A DNA stretch of 64,000 bases from Pseudomonadota bacterium (lineage in GTDB: Bacteria; Desulfobacterota; Desulfobacteria; Desulfobacterales; Desulfolunaceae), in contig JAHIRD010000110.1 in NCBI GenBank assembly GCA_018818835.1, positions 26,286 through 90,285 on the forward strand. The letters run 5' to 3'. The position numbers and the translations under genes were made by a program. Below are positions 1 to 8,489 of the stretch, piece by piece. The stretch's first letter is position 1. The number at the start of each line of letters is the position of its first letter. The notes beneath the pieces are model-generated. The model was not told the DNA's origin. It saw only the letters and a list, made by a program, of their open reading frames with translations, and did not search any database.

Positions 1-193
1 CCACGTCCGCTTCCGGCAGGGACAGATGCGTTTGGTCTCCAAGCTGGCCGTAATATTTGTTATCCATAAGCACCGGGATATGAACAAAATCCACCAGATT
101 CAGGACATCCAGGAGCCGCTCTCCCATATCCACAACGGCAATCTCACACCCGGAGCATGAGTTGAGCCATTCGCTTAACACCTTGACTTTCAT
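1..193 (-). CDS. [NiFe]-hydrogenase small subunit, Mvh/Hox type (partial, 3' end outside window)
   Basis: The leftward reading frame starts at 193 behind a good AAAGGAG site and runs off the window edge. The visible 64 residues begin MKVKVLSEWLNSCSGCEI and contain the proximal cluster motif CSGC with a following VVDMGERLLDVL helix. This fits the small (20 kDa-like) subunit of cytoplasmic F420-non-reducing (MvhG) or Hox-type [NiFe] hydrogenases, which pass electrons from the NiFe site to Fe-S partners. There is no Tat signal, so a cytoplasmic location is expected. It is the last visible gene of the hdrA-mvhD-hdrD-frhB operon, and a large subunit would be expected just to the left, outside the window. 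The assignment to the family is firm; the exact subgroup is not. Confidence 0.8.
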   Translation of the reverse strand, partial: MKVKVLSEWLNSCSGCEIAVVDMGERLLDVLNLVDFVHIPVLMDNKYYGQLGDQTHLSLPEADV

Positions 194-247
194 AAAGACT
201 CCTTTATTTTATCGTGTCCATCCAAAGATGCCATGTATGGGTGGGTA

Positions 248-1363
248 TTAGCTAACGACATTCACCCCTTTGGAACCCTGTGTTTTCAATTGCTTCCTGG
301 CATTTTGTTTTTTTTCATTGGACGCGACACGGGTCGTGGAAAGGGCCTGGCTGGCATAATTGGCATTGTCCGCCACCGGGAATTCCTCCACGGATTTGTT
401 CCGGGCATCCGCAAAGACGGCGCGCCCCAAAGGCGTTCGCGTAATGACGGTGGTCCACCCCTCGTCTGATCCGATTCCACCAAAGGAGATATCGGCGTAT
501 TCAGAGGCATAATCCATGCAATATCTGCAGGCATGCCGTTTCATGAAATCCAGGTCGGATAGGGGGACTTCCCTAATTTTTCCTTCCTTGTCATGAACCC
601 TGAAGGTGTCCTTGACATTGATTTTCTTCACGGTATCCCAGTCAATATCATGGTTTTCCGAGAGTTTTTTTCTCTGGGCGTCCCCGAAAATGAAATTTCC
701 GGAACAGAACAAGCCGAAACAGAATTTGATCGAATCCGAGGGAATGATCTCGAGCGCTTCCATCCGCCGTACCGACTGAATCTGACAGGGGGTTCCCACC
801 AGGGCCACCCTGCGCAGGCCTTTCTGCATCATCGGGGCGAACTCTTCAATGGTCGAGTAGGTGAGATACCGGTCATTGATTTGATTCATCCCCTGGGAGG
901 TGTCAAAATAAAAGCCTGCCGCCTCGAGGATTTGCTCCCGACCCGTGGCCAGGCTGGGACTGCGCTGAAACCGTCCCGTGGGCCTTGCCACAATGGCCCC
1001 GTCTATTTTGCCGGTATCGAACAGATGCACCAACAGAGCCGTGATCACCCCGCCGTCCGTGGCACGGGCCCTGATCCGTTCATCCCTGGCCCTGGCGACG
1101 GTGGTTTCCATCACCCGCCCCATGGGGGAACTCCAGGCCAGCTTCCGCTTGACCTCTTCTTCCAGCTCATCAATGACCGGACAGATCGAGTAGCACAAAC
1201 CGCACTCGATACACTTTTCAATTTCAAGATATTTCGGGGCCCCCCCCTTGTCCAGTTCCAGGGCACCATAGTTCACCGCCGTGCAAAAGGTCACGCATCC
1301 CCCGCACCGGTGACACAGTCCGGGTTTTTGAACTTCCTGAATCAGGTTGAAAAACGTTTTCAT
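248..1363 (-). CDS. FrhB/FdhB-family flavin iron-sulfur protein (coenzyme F420 hydrogenase beta-subunit-like)
   Basis: This 371-residue protein has two ferredoxin-like clusters near the N terminus (CHRCGGCVTFC and CIECGLCYSICP) followed by the FrhB/FdhB C-terminal domain with VGTPCQIQSVRR, FCSGNF and CRYCMDYASEYADISFGG. Family members bind FAD and Fe-S centres and link hydrogenase or formate dehydrogenase modules to F420, NAD or other Hdr-type partners. The start at 1363 was chosen because GGGAGG lies just upstream and the ferredoxin motif follows. The frame stays open another 44 codons upstream, but that part lies in a repeat element. It sits between the HdrD-like selenoprotein and the hydrogenase small subunit, so it is probably a subunit or electron partner of the Hdr-Mvh complex. 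The true acceptor is unknown. Confidence 0.85.
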   Translation of the reverse strand: MKTFFNLIQEVQKPGLCHRCGGCVTFCTAVNYGALELDKGGAPKYLEIEKCIECGLCYSICPVIDELEEEVKRKLAWSSPMGRVMETTVARARDERIRARATDGGVITALLVHLFDTGKIDGAIVARPTGRFQRSPSLATGREQILEAAGFYFDTSQGMNQINDRYLTYSTIEEFAPMMQKGLRRVALVGTPCQIQSVRRMEALEIIPSDSIKFCFGLFCSGNFIFGDAQRKKLSENHDIDWDTVKKINVKDTFRVHDKEGKIREVPLSDLDFMKRHACRYCMDYASEYADISFGGIGSDEGWTTVITRTPLGRAVFADARNKSVEEFPVADNANYASQALSTTRVASNEKKQNARKQLKTQGSKGVNVVS

Positions 1364-1403
1364 ACTGCCTCCCGGTTTGTCATCTATCTGTTCCCAATTG
1401 AAC

Positions 1404-1608
1404 GCCTCCGGCGGCCCTGCCGGGGGCCAACCTTTTGAAAAGGTTGCCAAACAGATCTCACGGTTACGCCATGATGTGACCGTGTTTGTATTCAAACATT
1501 TTCGATGGGCCGCTTTATTCGTTTACGCGTTCGCCATCCCTTCCCAAACTATTTGCCCAGCTTTTTAAGCTTGTCCCCGCGAAGGCGGGGAAGCTGGCTG
1601 CCGGAGGC
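1404..1608. repeat. GCCTCCGG-ended interspersed element, copy A
   Basis: The left end reads GCCTCCGGCGGCCCTGCCGG and continues into a CCTTTTGAAAAGG hairpin. The right end is GCTGCCGGAGGC, preceded by a CCCCGCCTTCGCGGGG-type hairpin. The two ends are inverted copies of GCCTCCGG. The element fills the gap between the stop of the HdrD-like gene (1630) and the start of the FrhB-like gene (1363). The same ends recur at 3474-3722, 17360-17549, 38230-38396 and 44978-45258, with a one-ended form at 21038. The interior is not shared with most other copies. I see no coding capacity of its own. Confidence 0.8.
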
Positions 1609-1629
1609 ACCCTCATTCAAACCGGTATT

Positions 1630-2931
1630 TTATAAGCCCACGCCAGCCAGATCCGGTCCCAGATAAGCCCGTTCATTTTCGCCCAGGTTCCCCATGGCCA
1701 GACAGATCAGTGTCCATAAATGCACGGTGTGATAGCCGCCTTCAAAATGTTCCGACAAATCGTGAATCTGTGCATGGCAGTTATGGCAGGGCGTAATGCA
1801 ATAGCCCGCACGGGTGTTGATGATCTGATCGAATTTCTGTTTGCCGTAAGCGTGCCGTTCTTCAGGCAAACCGGCCTGAAGAAATCCCCCGCCGCCCCCG
1901 CAGCAGAAGTTGTTGGACCGGTTGGGACTCATATCAATGAAATTTTCCTCACCAACCACAGACTTGACCACAAAACGGAGGTCTTCCGCAATGGGGTCTC
2001 CCAGGCTCTTACGAACCAGCTGACAGGGGTCCTGAACCGTGAATTTTACTTTAAGGTTCCTGTTCCACTCTGAACTGACCTTGAGTTTGCCCTCACGAAT
2101 CCAACGGGCGTAATATTCAATAATGCTTTTGACTTCAAATGTGTGGGGAATGTTAAATTTTTTCAGTCCGGCCCGGACTGCGAAAAATTCGTGGCCTCAT
2201 TCCGTATTAAGCCAGACCTTGGCCCCAAGGTCCTCCACGGCTTTGGCCTTGGTCCTTATAATGGATTCCCAGTCTGCATTGTCTGCCAGGAACATGCAGT
2301 AATTTTCGGCGGCCCAGCCTTTACTGCCGTATGTCCAGTCCGCACCCACCGAGTGCAGAATTTTCCAGAGGGGCACCATCTCGTCGGGTTCGGTCACCGG
2401 CTCCCTGGAATTCTGATTGAGAAAAAAGACGGCACCGGCCTTGTCCATGGGGGCCTCCATGCTTTGAAATTCCGGCTGATTTTCACGGACTTCCTCCAGC
2501 ACATCTTCCACCACATAAACCCAGTCTTCCTCGGTGGTTCCCATGGCGCTGCAGGTATCGTGTTTCAAGGCGAGGTCGCAGGAACTGAGAATACCCCTGG
2601 GCTTTTCATGGCGGGGCGTTACACTTCGCACATTGTAAATCAACTGGGGGATGTCAATCTTCATGGGGCACACATAAATGCACCGCTGACACATGGTGCA
2701 CATCCACGCCCAGGGACTGGAAAGGATCTCTTCATCCATGCCGAGAAAGGCCATGCGCAAAAATTTTCTCGGGTCCATATCTTCAAGCCCTGTTGCCGGG
2801 CACCCGGAGGAACAGACACCGCAGGTCAGGCACATGTTCAGGTTGCCGCCGTCGGGCAGAATGTCCATCACGGCATCTTTGAACAGGCTCTTTTTTTTCT
2901 GTCCGAGTTTGATAAAAGGTTCAGTACTCAT
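1630..2931 (-). CDS. HdrD-like (HdrC+HdrB fused) iron-sulfur oxidoreductase, selenoprotein
   Basis: Read through the in-frame TGA at 2197-2199, this is one protein of 433 residues. The N-terminal part is HdrC-like with two [4Fe-4S] motifs (CLTCGVCSSGCP and CTMCQRCIYVCP, about residues 34-90). The C-terminal part has a CCG domain with the DPC...FCCGGGGGF...CHNC pattern typical of HdrB/HdrD. The TGA is codon 245, in the context NTE-U-GH. Residues after the TGA continue the same family in the same frame, so this is not a simple truncation. Sec insertion is supported by a perfect hairpin 16 nt downstream. Start at 2931; a weak AAGGGA precedes it. It is predicted to be a heterodisulfide-reductase-like catalytic or electron-transfer subunit working with HdrA and MvhD. 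The actual disulfide or thiol substrate is unknown. Confidence 0.9.
2164..2199 (-). promoter_or_regulatory. Sec codon (TGA 2197-2199) with bacterial SECIS hairpin, hdrD-like gene
   Basis: On the minus strand, TGA is followed after 16 nt by a perfect 6-bp stem (CAGTCC/GGACTG) closing a 5-nt loop GGGCC, at 2164-2180. Bacterial SECIS elements need a short stem at about this distance with G residues at the start of the apical loop. The hairpin lies inside the coding sequence, as expected for bacteria. Confidence 0.85.
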
Positions 2932-3003
2932 ACGTATCCCTTATATATCTTATGGTATGCATCGCCCGGTCTTAAACGGGCTGATCGTTTTTGTTATCCG
3001 GTG

Positions 3004-3444
3004 TTACTGTTCAGCCTCAACGGGTAGGGCCGCACAGACCGGGTTCGGCCCCAAGGCTCTGATTTTTTCCGTAAACTCCGTCACGATGCGTGCAAAGCGC
3101 GGGGCTTCGGCCGAGGAAACCCACTGAAGGTCGAAACGCTCCGGGTCAATACCCGAATCCCCAAGCACCATACGGATGACCTCCGCTCTGTCTCTGGCTT
3201 TGTAATTACCTTCCAGGTAATGACATTCACCGAGATGTCAGCCCATCACCAGAGCACCGTCAGCCCCCCCGGTAAGTGCATTCACCACCAGCTCCGGGTG
3301 AACCATGCCTGAACACATCACCCTGACGGCCTTCATGTTCGGGGGGTACTGGATCCGGGAAACCCCGGCAAGATCTCCACCGGCATAGGCGCACCAGTTA
3401 CACAAAAACCCCACAATCACTGGTTCAAAGGGTTGGTCCATCAT
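3004..3444 (-). CDS. mvhD: MvhD: methyl-viologen-reducing hydrogenase delta subunit, selenoprotein
   Basis: Read through TGA at 3238-3240, the protein has 146 residues, the usual MvhD length. The sequence shows VGFLCNWCAYAGGDLAGVSR, QYPPN and RVMCSGMVHPELV before the TGA. After it come HLGECHYLEGNYKARDR and WVSSAEAPRF. The TGA is codon 69, at the place of the first Cys of the usual GCHLGDCHY motif, which is Sec in some methanogen homologues. MvhD carries a [2Fe-2S] centre and moves electrons from hydrogenase to HdrA. Start 3444 has AAGGAG upstream. The gene lies between hdrA and the hdrD-like gene, with a repeat element on its upstream side. Confidence 0.95.
3205..3240 (-). promoter_or_regulatory. 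Sec codon (TGA 3238-3240) with bacterial SECIS hairpin, mvhD
   Basis: On the minus strand, TGA is followed after 16 nt by a perfect 6-bp stem (ATTACC/GGTAAT) with the 5-nt loop TGGAA, at 3205-3221. The spacing and loop size match the hairpin behind the TGA of the hdrD-like gene. GG is present in the loop. Confidence 0.85.
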
Positions 3445-3473
3445 GTTGCTCCTTATTTATGGGTTTCGTTTGA

Positions 3474-3722
3474 GCCTCCGGCGGCCCTGCCGGGGGCCAA
3501 ACTTTTTGTAAACGTTTGACAAAACATGTTTTTGTGTTGGAACGGAAATTGTTCCAACACATCTTATCTTATTGTCATTCCTTGGGCCAAAACGTCTTCT
3601 GTCTTAACCCACGCCCCTTCGTTCAGATTATATTGATCGTTCAAGGGGCCGATACGACCGCCATTCAATACACGACCACCCCAGCCCGTTTCCCGGGTTT
3701 TTTAAACCCGGCCGCCGGAGGC
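3474..3722. repeat. GCCTCCGG-ended interspersed element, copy C
   Basis: The left end GCCTCCGGCGGCCCTGCCGG is followed by an AAACTTTTTGTAAACGTTT imperfect hairpin. The right end is GGCCGCCGGAGGC, preceded by a CCCGGGTTTTTTAAACCCGG hairpin. It fills the space between the hdrA stop (3740) and the mvhD start (3444), inside the operon. The interior differs from copy A. Confidence 0.8.
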
Positions 3723-3739
3723 GCGTATTTTTTTCCCAA

Positions 3740-6700
3740 TTAGGATGCCTTGATCACCGCATTCACCTGGGCCATCAGCTGATCCATGGTAAACCCGTGG
3801 ACCTGAACCCCGCCTTTGGGGCAGGTTGCCGAGCAGACCCCGCAGCCTTTGCACAGGGCCGTATCGGTTTCAATCCGCTTGAGCAGACCGGCCTTGCCCT
3901 GAAATTCCACCAGGCTGATGGCGTTGTAGGGACAGACATCCACACAAAGGGCACAGCCGTCACAGCTTTCAGTGACATAGGACGTGATGGGGTTCAGTTT
4001 CATTTCCGTTTTTGCTAGCAGTACACTGGCCCGGGACACGGCCGCCCGTGCCTGGGCAATGGATTCGTCCAAGGGCTTGGGATAATGGCAGAGTCCTGCC
4101 ACAAAAAGCCCTTCAACCGTCATGTCCACCGGCCTCAGTTTAGGATGGGCCTCGTTGACGAATCCGTCTTCATTTACCCCGAACTTGAACAGCTTTGAAA
4201 GATCCGAGGTCCCCGTAGCCTCAATGGCTGCTGCCAGCACGAGGTAATCCGCATAAATGGCAACGCGCTGCTGAAGAATATGGTCTTTGGCCAAAACGAC
4301 AATCTTGGCCCCCTCACGAGACACCTCAGGCTTATGGGCCGGATCATACTGCATGAAAACGACCCCCAGCTGCCGGGCCTTGTGATACCATGTTTCATTG
4401 AATCCATAGGTCCGGATGTCACGATAAAGGACATACACCTGTTTGTCCGGGTCCATTTCTTTCAGCTCAATGGCTTTTTTAACAGTGTGGCCGCAACACA
4501 CCCGGCTGCAGTAAGGCCGTTCCTTGGTCCGGGATCCCACACACTGGATAAACGCCACGCACTCGGCCTTGCGGACCGCATTGGTTTTTTGGGCTGCAAA
4601 TGCGTCAAATTCCAGATGGGTAAAAACGGCAGGATCATTGCCGTACATGTATTCGGACGGTTTGGTTTCAAGGCCGCCGGTGGCCACCACAGCCACACCG
4701 AAATCCACCTGGGTTGTGGTTTTTTTCCCGGTCTGAATCGTACCGGTAAAATTGCCCACAGACCCTTTGGCTTCGGTCAGGGTGGCCTGTCTCATCACGG
4801 CGATCCGCTCGTGATTTTCAACGTCGACGATCATCTGTTCCAGTGCGGGGCGGACCGTCAGCCCGTTGGCTGTTTTGTCGAGAAAACAGGCATTGCCCCC
4901 CAGTTGGGCGCTTTTTTCAATGAGTACCGTATCGTATCCCATGTGTGCAAACCCCAGTGCGGCCGACATGCCCGACAAGCCCCCGCCGATGACCAGGGCT
5001 TTCTGGGTGACCGGTACCGACCGGGAGTGAAGGGGCACGGCCTTGGCCACCTTGGCCACTGCCATGCGCACCTGATCCTTGGCTTTTTGTGTGGCCATCT
5101 CCGGGCTATGTTTATGCACCCAGGAATTTTGATTCCGGATGTTGGCCATTTCCAGCAGGTAACCGTTCAGGCCTGAACCTTTCAAGGTTTCCTGAAACAG
5201 GGGTTCATGGGTCCTGGGTGTGCAGGCTGCGACCACAACCCGGTTCAGGTTCAGCTCCTTGACTTTGTCCCCGATGATCACCTGGGTATCGGTGGAACAG
5301 GTGAACAGATTATTTTCAACAAAAACGACACCGGAAAGGGTTTTGGCGTAGTCTGCCACGGCATTGACATCCACCACCCCAGCGATATTAATGCCGCAGG
5401 AGCAGACAAACACGCCGATACGGACCTCTCCGTCTTCCACATCCCGCTCCTCCGGATAGGTTTTCTCCCGGGCCAGGGTGCCTTTGGCCGAGGCCAGTTC
5501 CATGGCCACCTTGCATGCGGCCGTGGAGGCCTGGGTCACCGCCCGGGGAATGGCCATGGGCCCGGAAAAACTTCCGCCGATACAGATGCCCGGCCGTGTG
5601 GACTGGGACGGCGCAAAGGGATCCGTCTTGGCAAATCCCCATTCGTTCAGACCGATACGGGCAACTTTGGACAACTGCTCCGCATCGGGTGACGGTTCCA
5701 TGCCCACGGACAAAACGACCAAATCGAAGTGTTCCGTGCGTTTCCCGCCGTCCTTATCCATCCAGGTGATGCTGACCCCGCAGCCTTCCGGACTTGGATC
5801 GATGGTGTGGGGCCTTTCCCGAATGAACCGGACCCCTTTTTCCACCGCATCTTCGTAATACCGATCAAAATCCTTCCCATGACTCCGGATGTCCATGTAG
5901 AACACGGTCTGGGATGCCTGGGGCGGAAGATGATCGGCCGTGACAAGGCATTGTTTGACGGCATACATGCAGCAGACACTGGAACAGTAACTGCGGTCAT
6001 GCCGGTTGATACTGCGGGACCCCACACACTGGAGCCAGGCAACACTCATGGGCTCCTGGTTGTCCGAAGGCCTGACCAGGTGCCCCATGGATGGCCCGCT
6101 GGCCGACAGCATCCGCTCATACTCCATGGCCGTGACCACATCGGGTATCCGTTTGTATCCGGTGTAATCGTATTGTCCGGGGTCAAAGGGCGTGTAGCCC
6201 GGAGAAAGAATCAGCGCACCGGCTTTGATCGTTTTGATCGTTTCCCTATCCTCGAAGTTGATGGCTCCGGTGGGACAGAATTTTTCACAGGCCCGGCATT
6301 TGCCTTTCTGTAGAAAAAGGCAGCGTGATTCGTCTATGGCATATTTGAGCGGCACCGTCTGACCATACAGGATGTAAGCAGCCTTTCGTTTGCCCAGACC
6401 CATATTGAACGCATCATCAACCTTTTTTGGGCACTTTTCAGCACAACTCCCGCAGGCGATGCATTTGTCCATGTCCACATACCGGGGTTTCTGTTTAACT
6501 GTGACGGTGTAGTTTCCTTCGGAACCTGCAACATCCGTGATTTCTGACAAGGTATGAATTTCTATATTTAAGTGCCGACCGCACTCAACCAATTTTGGTG
6601 ATATGATTCACATGGCGCAGTCGTTTGTGGGAAAGGTCTTGTCCAGCTTGGCCATGGCACCGCCAATGCCGGAATTTTTTTCAATTAAATAGACATAGTA

Positions 6701-7093
6701 TCCCGAGTCGGCCAGGTCCAAGGCGGCCTGAATGCCTGAAATCCCCCCACCGGCAATGAGAACGGACCCGATTTGTTTCACGGCCATGGGCATTTCTTTT
6801 TGATTCGGTGTGGTCAGGATTTTATTTTTTCCCTTTCCATAGCGGTTTGAGGGACTGATCAGCTTTGCGGCACCCTTTGAAACCGATGTCGACGCATTGT
6901 TCACAAATTCCGACACCAGGGATTCACTAATACCCTGGTCCACGAAAAACCGCACAAAATCAGTCACATCAATCAGATATTTTTTCCCTACCGTGGGTTT
7001 TGCAGGCAACACTCCTTTTTTTATCCAGTTCCTCACCGTATTGCGATGAATACCAAATATGTCAGCCACCGAGCCTACTTGAAATAGAAACAT
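3740..7093 (-). CDS. hdrA: HdrA, tandem two-module form with N-terminal helix-turn-helix; selenoprotein
   Basis: The frame is continuous from 7093 to 3740 if TGA at 6608-6610 is read as Sec (codon 162), giving 1117 residues. Residues about 3-58 form an excisionase/MerR-like HTH ([19 protein letters not shown]). A linker leads to a first HdrA FAD module ([14 protein letters not shown]) with [16 protein letters not shown], the Cys/Sec site of HdrA. Ferredoxin motifs ([12 protein letters not shown]), CVGSRS and [12 protein letters not shown] follow. A second HdrA-like module starts with [12 protein letters not shown] and [14 protein letters not shown] and lacks an equivalent Sec/Cys site ([13 protein letters not shown]). 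Two C-terminal [4Fe-4S] clusters ([12 protein letters not shown] and [12 protein letters not shown]) end the protein. Start 7093 has AGGGGG six bases upstream; MAVKQIG (6787) would remove the HTH but has no good ribosome site. HdrA is the electron-bifurcating flavoprotein of Hdr complexes. Confidence 0.9.
6571..6610 (-). promoter_or_regulatory. Sec codon (TGA 6608-6610) with bacterial SECIS hairpin, hdrA
   Basis: On the minus strand, TGA is followed after 22 nt by a perfect 5-bp stem (AGTGC/GCACT) closing the loop GGTCG, at 6571-6585. The loop begins with GG, as preferred by SelB in bacterial SECIS elements. Confidence 0.85.
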
Positions 7094-7179
7094 TAAAACC
7101 CCCTGCATGAATAACCGGAGTTCCCGTGCCTGAACCCCGTTAATATATTATATAAAAAAGCCCTTACAGTGACGCGGTC

Positions 7180-7728
7180 TTAAAACACAAAGGCCTCGGC
7201 AAGACCACCCTCTTGGGCTTTGACGTTTTCGTTTAACCGTTTCCCGCCCACGTCCCGGATCAGCTTTTCAGCTATCAAGGCCACGGCTTTCCTGACCGGT
7301 TCGGAAAGCCCGGGGGCAACCGTATCCGGCAATGATTCAAGCTGAACGACCATCACGGTGATATCAATGGCGGTATGGTCTTTGAGTTCTTTCAACATAT
7401 TGGTGGTGGGAAACTGGTGAAGTGAAAAATCACTGGTTTTTTCCGGGCTTATCTGATCCACATCAATATCGAACAGTTCGCCCGGCATTCGGCCCGGCAT
7501 GTCCACCGCGTCAAGAATGATAATCTTCTTGGGCCGCTGGTCACTTAAAATAATGTCAAACAAAAGGTCCCGGACAGAGGTCCCCACGTCAATAAACCCA
7601 CAGCCATCCGCAGGCTCATAGCGGGTTTCCATATACTGTATGACGGCCGGGCCAAATCCGTCATCGCCGAAAAGGGGATTGCCGCAACCCAAAATCAGCG
7701 TATGACAGGTGTGAATCAATTCAATCAT
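7180..7728 (-). CDS. Hydrogenase maturation protease (peptidase M52 family), Hdr-Mvh operon
   Basis: This 182-residue protein has the family signature LILGCGNPLFGDDGFGPAVI near its N terminus, IDVGTSVRDL, and IIILDAVDMPG, which supply the Ni-sensing acidic and His residues of HyaD/HycI-type endopeptidases. These enzymes clip the C-terminal extension of the [NiFe] large subunit after nickel insertion. Start 7728 (MIELIHTC) was chosen over the longer frame from 7833 because the signature begins soon after it and GGAAAG lies upstream. It is the first gene of the leftward hdrA operon. Its likely client is therefore the Mvh-type large subunit expected beyond the left edge, not the Hyb enzyme. Confidence 0.85.
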   Translation of the reverse strand: MIELIHTCHTLILGCGNPLFGDDGFGPAVIQYMETRYEPADGCGFIDVGTSVRDLLFDIILSDQRPKKIIILDAVDMPGRMPGELFDIDVDQISPEKTSDFSLHQFPTTNMLKELKDHTAIDITVMVVQLESLPDTVAPGLSEPVRKAVALIAEKLIRDVGGKRLNENVKAQEGGLAEAFVF

Positions 7729-7844
7729 GGATGACTTTCCTTTGCTTTCAGGACGTGTGACTCGATGTGTCCAACCTGTGTCAACGACTGTGATAAGAGA
7801 AGAACAGGTTGTGATTTTGAGAATTCCCGACACGGATATGCCAA

Positions 7845-7892
7845 TTGTGCAATTTCACCATTTTGATGGTCTTGTTAAATTTTTTTGCACAA
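7845..7892. promoter_or_regulatory. Inverted pair of TTGTGCAA motifs upstream of the hdrA operon
   Basis: TTGTGCAA at 7845-7852 and its reverse complement TTGCACAA at 7885-7892 sit in the gap between the two protease genes (7729-7949). This is upstream of the leftward protease-hdrA operon. The same octamer occurs three times, exactly or nearly, in the hyb/hyp intergenic region. I infer an operator for a shared regulator. No protein is assigned. Confidence 0.4.
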
Positions 7893-7949
7893 CCCTCCAC
7901 CATTGTCAACCCAAATAAATCGATCCGTGCAAACCCTTACCTGGAAATT

Positions 7950-8489
7950 TTACCTGGTCCACCAGTAATCCGGTTTCACCGATCCCTCCACTTTTTTCGG
8001 GGCGATACCCTTTTCATGAAGCCATGCCATGACCTTTGCCACGGCAGGGTCCAGGCTTGCCTCAACCTCAATGGAGAGTTCTGTGCCCACCCCCGTATCC
8101 TTGGGAATGATTCCCAGAATGGAGAACTCTTCCACGCCCTGGTCGTTCAGCTCCATCAGTTGAATCAGATCGAAAAAACCCACCTGATGGGGAGACATCT
8201 TCAGGTCCGCCGGCCTGCAAAGGATATCGTTCCCGGCAATCATGCGGATATCCCCCGGCTGCCCGGAAACATCAAGCGCATCAATGATCAGCAGCCAGTC
8301 TTTACCCAGGATCTCAGACTGGAGGGCCGCTCCGGCCGTTCCGCCGTCGACCAGATCCACATGGTCCGGAAACACATAGGCCGCTTCCAGGTATTTCAGG
8401 ACTTTAATGCCGATGCCGTCGTCTTTCTGCAGAACATTGCCCACACCGACGATGACTCCCTTTTTATCACGTTCGTGTTTTTCCTTTTC
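7950..8489 (-). CDS. hybD: Hydrogenase maturation protease HybD/HynC type
   Basis: A second M52-family endopeptidase of about 179 residues. It shows GVIVGVGNVLQKDDGIGIKV near the start, VDLVDGGTAG, and LLIIDALDVSG, which are the conserved acidic positions for nickel recognition. It directly follows the large-subunit gene hybC and overlaps its 3' end, so it most likely processes HybC after the His of DPCMACAVH. The start is uncertain. A TTG at 8489 has AAGGAA six bases upstream and gives a small overlap. ATG codons at 8516 and 8546 lack a ribosome site and would extend the overlap. Confidence 0.85.
   Translation of the reverse strand, partial: EKEKHERDKKGVIVGVGNVLQKDDGIGIKVLKYLEAAYVFPDHVDLVDGGTAGAALQSEILGKDWLLIIDALDVSGQPGDIRMIAGNDILCRPADLKMSPHQVGFFDLIQLMELNDQGVEEFSILGIIPKDTGVGTELSIEVEASLDPAVAKVMAWLHEKGIAPKKVEGSVKPDYWWTR

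Noticed and set aside
593..1438. A 281-codon rightward open frame opposite the FrhB-like gene
   Set aside because: Its protein has no recognisable motif and it mirrors a well-supported gene with Fe-S motifs on the other strand. High GC at third positions creates such shadow frames.
2143..3027. A 294-codon rightward open frame opposite the HdrD-like gene
   Set aside because: It is a shadow of the HdrD-like coding sequence, with no ribosome site and no motif.
2197..6610. The in-frame TGA codons as ordinary stops or as marks of pseudogenes
   Set aside because: Three independent random mutations to TGA, two of them at known Cys/Sec positions, each followed by a perfect hairpin at SECIS distance and with intact sequence beyond, are far less likely than selenocysteine.
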